The notes below the pieces were generated by a model. The model was not told the DNA's origin, searched no databases, and was given only the letters and a program-made list of their open reading frames with translations. A stretch of DNA of 64,000 bases, from positions 1 through 64,000 of the forward strand of contig JADJRU010000026.1 of assembly GCA_016712105.1 (NCBI GenBank), written 5' to 3'. A program made the translations under genes and the position numbers. The DNA comes from Ahniella sp. (GTDB lineage Bacteria > Pseudomonadota > Gammaproteobacteria > Xanthomonadales > Ahniellaceae). This document shows, one piece after another, positions 61,901 to 64,000 of the stretch; the stretch's first letter is position 1; each line of letters opens with the position of its first letter.

Positions 61901-64000
61901 GACGGTGGCGGAGTATCCGCACGTTCGTTTGCTGATCATCGACAGTGCCGAACAATGTTTGATCGCGGGCGATCGTGCACAATGTGATGCGGTCGTGCAG
62001 CGCATGGGTCGTGCGCGATGTTTGCCCTTGTCGTATTCGCTGGCCGTCACATGCCCGAAGTCCGGGCGGTCGCCGAAGCCTGGTACCAGCTTCATCACCG
62101 AACCACCTATCCGCTGCGCAGCGGTCGCCTCTACTCCAGTGCGTCGGCGCAGGCCTATGCGCCATCACCGGAACGGTGCGCACGCGCCATCCTTGATCAA
62201 GCGACCGACACCCTCGACATGCGACGGGTCATCGAACAGGCCTGGCAGGACGGCGTACGGGTCTTCATCGAGCACGGCCCCGGCAGCAGCTTTGCGCGCG
62301 CCATCCGCAGTCAGCTCGGCGATCGCGAGGCATTGATTCTCAGTCTCGACCGCAAGGGTCTCGGCATTGACGGCTTACTTCAGACCGCTGCAGCGCTGAT
62401 CGCCGCCGGGATGGATATCGATGTCGACCAGATGCTGCGGAAAGCGCACATGGCGCCTGCTTCAGCGCCACACAAACGCCCACTCACCTTGCCCGGACAT
62501 TGGCCGGCCGTGTGTGTGCCGGCGCGGCTGGACCCAGCGCTTCACCAGATGATGCCGGCGCCCCGATTGCCACCTGTGTCGTTCCGTCCGAAACGCCCGC
62601 CTGTCCCGCAGCCATCGCTGCCGCATTCGAGGCCTGCGTCCCTTGCCCGGCCCGGGCATGGTGCCCCGTCCCTGGCGCGTTCGCCCGCGATCACGATGTC
62701 CGCAGTGGAACCGGCTGTCATGCGCCATGAAACGGCGCAGTCGGCCATCGCTGCCATGGCTGGACAGATCCAGGCGCTCGGCCACATGCACCAGACATAC
62801 CTGCGCCAACAAACCGAGGCGCACCAGCGCTTTCTGGCATTACGGCAACGTGCGGTGCACGGACTGCTGCATACCGGGACATCCGATCACCCGGTGCGCG
62901 TCCTGGCAACGGCTGCTGCCATTCCGGAAAGTTTTCCGGCACCCGCCGAACAACCGCCCGCCGCGGCCATCCCGCTTTTCCCCCGGGTACATCCGAAGAG
63001 CGCGCCGACACCACAGGCCATCAGCGCACAACGCGAGCCACTGGGTCCCACGTTCAGCCGCGAGCAATTGCTCGTCCACGCCGATGGAGCCATTTCAAGC
63101 ATCTTCGGGCCGGCATTCGCCGCACAGGACTCATTCCATCGCCAGGTCCGGATGCCGAAGCCCCCGCTGCTGCTGGCGGACCGAGTAGTCGGACTCGACG
63201 CCGAACCGATGAGTATGGGCAAGGGCACGATCTGGACCGAAACCGACGTCGGCGCCGAACCCTGGTACCTGCACCATGACCACATGCCTGCGGGTGTGAT
63301 GATCGAAGCCGGCCAAGCGGATCTGATGCTGATCTCCTGGCTCGGCATCGATCCGTTCAATCGCAGCGAACGCGTCTACCGGCTGCTCGGGTGTGAATTG
63401 ACGTACCACGGCAACTTGCCCAAACAGGGTGAGACCTTGCGGTTCCAGATCGAACTGGACGGTCACGCCGCACAGGGTGATGTCCGGCTCATGTTCTTCC
63501 ACTACGACTGCGACAACGGTGATCGCAAGCAGTTGTCGGTGCGCAAGGGCCAGGCCGGATTCTTCACCGATCAGGAACTCGCCGACTCGGCAGGTTGCCT
63601 GTGGACGCCGGAAACGCAGGACATTCGGGTCGACGCACGTGTTGATGCGCCCTTGGTTTCGACGCTGAAACCAAGACTCGACCGACACGAACTCCAGGCC
63701 TTCGCCGATGGCGACCTCGTGACGGCGTTCGGCACCGAGCACGGCTTCGCAAGAACCCACGCTCGCACGCCCACGATTGCCGGCGGCAACATGCTGCTGT
63801 TCGATCGCGTCACCGACTTGTCGGCAAACGGTGGACCCTGGGGACGTGGGTACCTGCGTGCGGAACTCGATATCGATCCGACACAGTGGTTCTTCGACGG
63901 CCACTTCAAGAACGACCCTTGTATGCCCGGCACGTTGATGTTCGAGGCTTGCCTCGCCGCCATGGCGATCCACCTCGCCGCGATGGGCTACACACTCAAG
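58984..64000 (+). CDS. pfaC: PUFA synthase subunit C-like: KS-CLF-AT-DH-DH, two frameshifts, runs off window
   Basis: Begins GTG at 58984, 9 bp after pfaA. The first KS is complete: Cys183 (LDAACASSLYALS), His318 (CHATGTT), His354 (SNLGHL). A second KS-like unit lacks the cysteine (FTVQALRDSG at 595-604), so it is a chain-length factor. Shifts near 61193 and 62047 (one missing base each) separate this from an acyltransferase with Ser909 (LGYSSGET) and later SLAVHMPEVRA. After an Ala/Pro linker come two FabA-like hot-dog domains: the first with WYLHHDHMPAGVMIEAGQAD, the second with the catalytic WFFDGHFKNDPCMPGTL (His1641). The frame is open at 64000, so the C-terminus is missing. Architecture resembles myxobacterial Pfa3, with AT between CLF and DH. 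Confidence 0.9.

Noticed and set aside
61193..62047. Programmed ribosomal frameshifting in the pfaC-like gene
   Set aside because: No slippery heptamer or downstream pseudoknot was apparent, and similar shifts occur in many unrelated genes of the window, pointing to sequence error.

Overview
The window looks like a chromosomal segment from a GC-rich gammaproteobacterium, most likely in the Xanthomonadales/Lysobacterales. The evidence is a gltBD-hemF-uppP-glnD-map-alaS-hemB gene set, a HemB with Asp rather than Cys metal ligands, many secreted proteins with lipobox or Sec/Tat signals, and dispersed CTTCTCCCGC...GCGGGAGAAG hairpin repeats. No rRNA, tRNA, CRISPR array, transposase or phage gene was recognised. 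The species cannot be named from the sequence alone.

Layout. 1-4.6 kb (minus): a partial FAD-dependent dehydrogenase, then a MacB-type permease, ABC ATPase and MacA-like adaptor. 4.6-11.6 kb (plus): an RND adaptor lipoprotein and pump, a TPR lipoprotein, a VTT-domain membrane protein and a porin-like outer-membrane protein. 11.9-20.6 kb (minus): hemF, uppP, an exported SAM-methyltransferase-like protein, gltD and gltB. 20.8-24.0 kb (minus): a compact operon of a P-loop ATPase, an unrecognised 391-residue protein and a leaderless trypsin-like protease with a zinc ribbon. 24.2-28.3 kb: a secreted P-domain protein, a Tat-exported cupin-like protein and a DUF2238 membrane protein. 28.3-35.7 kb (minus): glnD, map, an aminotransferase and alaS. 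35.7-43.2 kb (plus): a BtuF-like binding protein, an M23 peptidase, anmK, hemB and hrpB. 43.3-48.6 kb: a giant CSLREA/beta-helix/Ig-like surface protein. 48.6-50.6 kb: a 62-bp tandem repeat, a DUF1801 protein, a TetR regulator and a DUF4166 protein. 50.8-64.0 kb (plus): a polyunsaturated-fatty-acid (Pfa) type iterative PKS, ordered pfaD (enoyl reductase), pfaA (KS-MAT-3xACP-KR-DH) and pfaC-like (KS-CLF-AT-DH-DH), running off the end of the window.

The PUFA synthase is the most striking system. Its order (ER gene first) and the acyltransferase fused into the KS-CLF subunit resemble the terrestrial myxobacterial pfa1-pfa2-pfa3 arrangement more than the marine pfaA-B-C-D arrangement. The ATPase/unknown/protease operon is the best candidate for an undescribed system.

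An important caveat is that at least eleven genes are broken by single-base frameshifts, sixteen junctions in all by eye. Several are at homopolymers and several fall in core genes (gltB, glnD). This looks like residual indel error in the assembly rather than true gene decay. I therefore annotate these as whole genes and give the approximate shift point in each. Residue numbers downstream of a shift assume the reading frame is restored.
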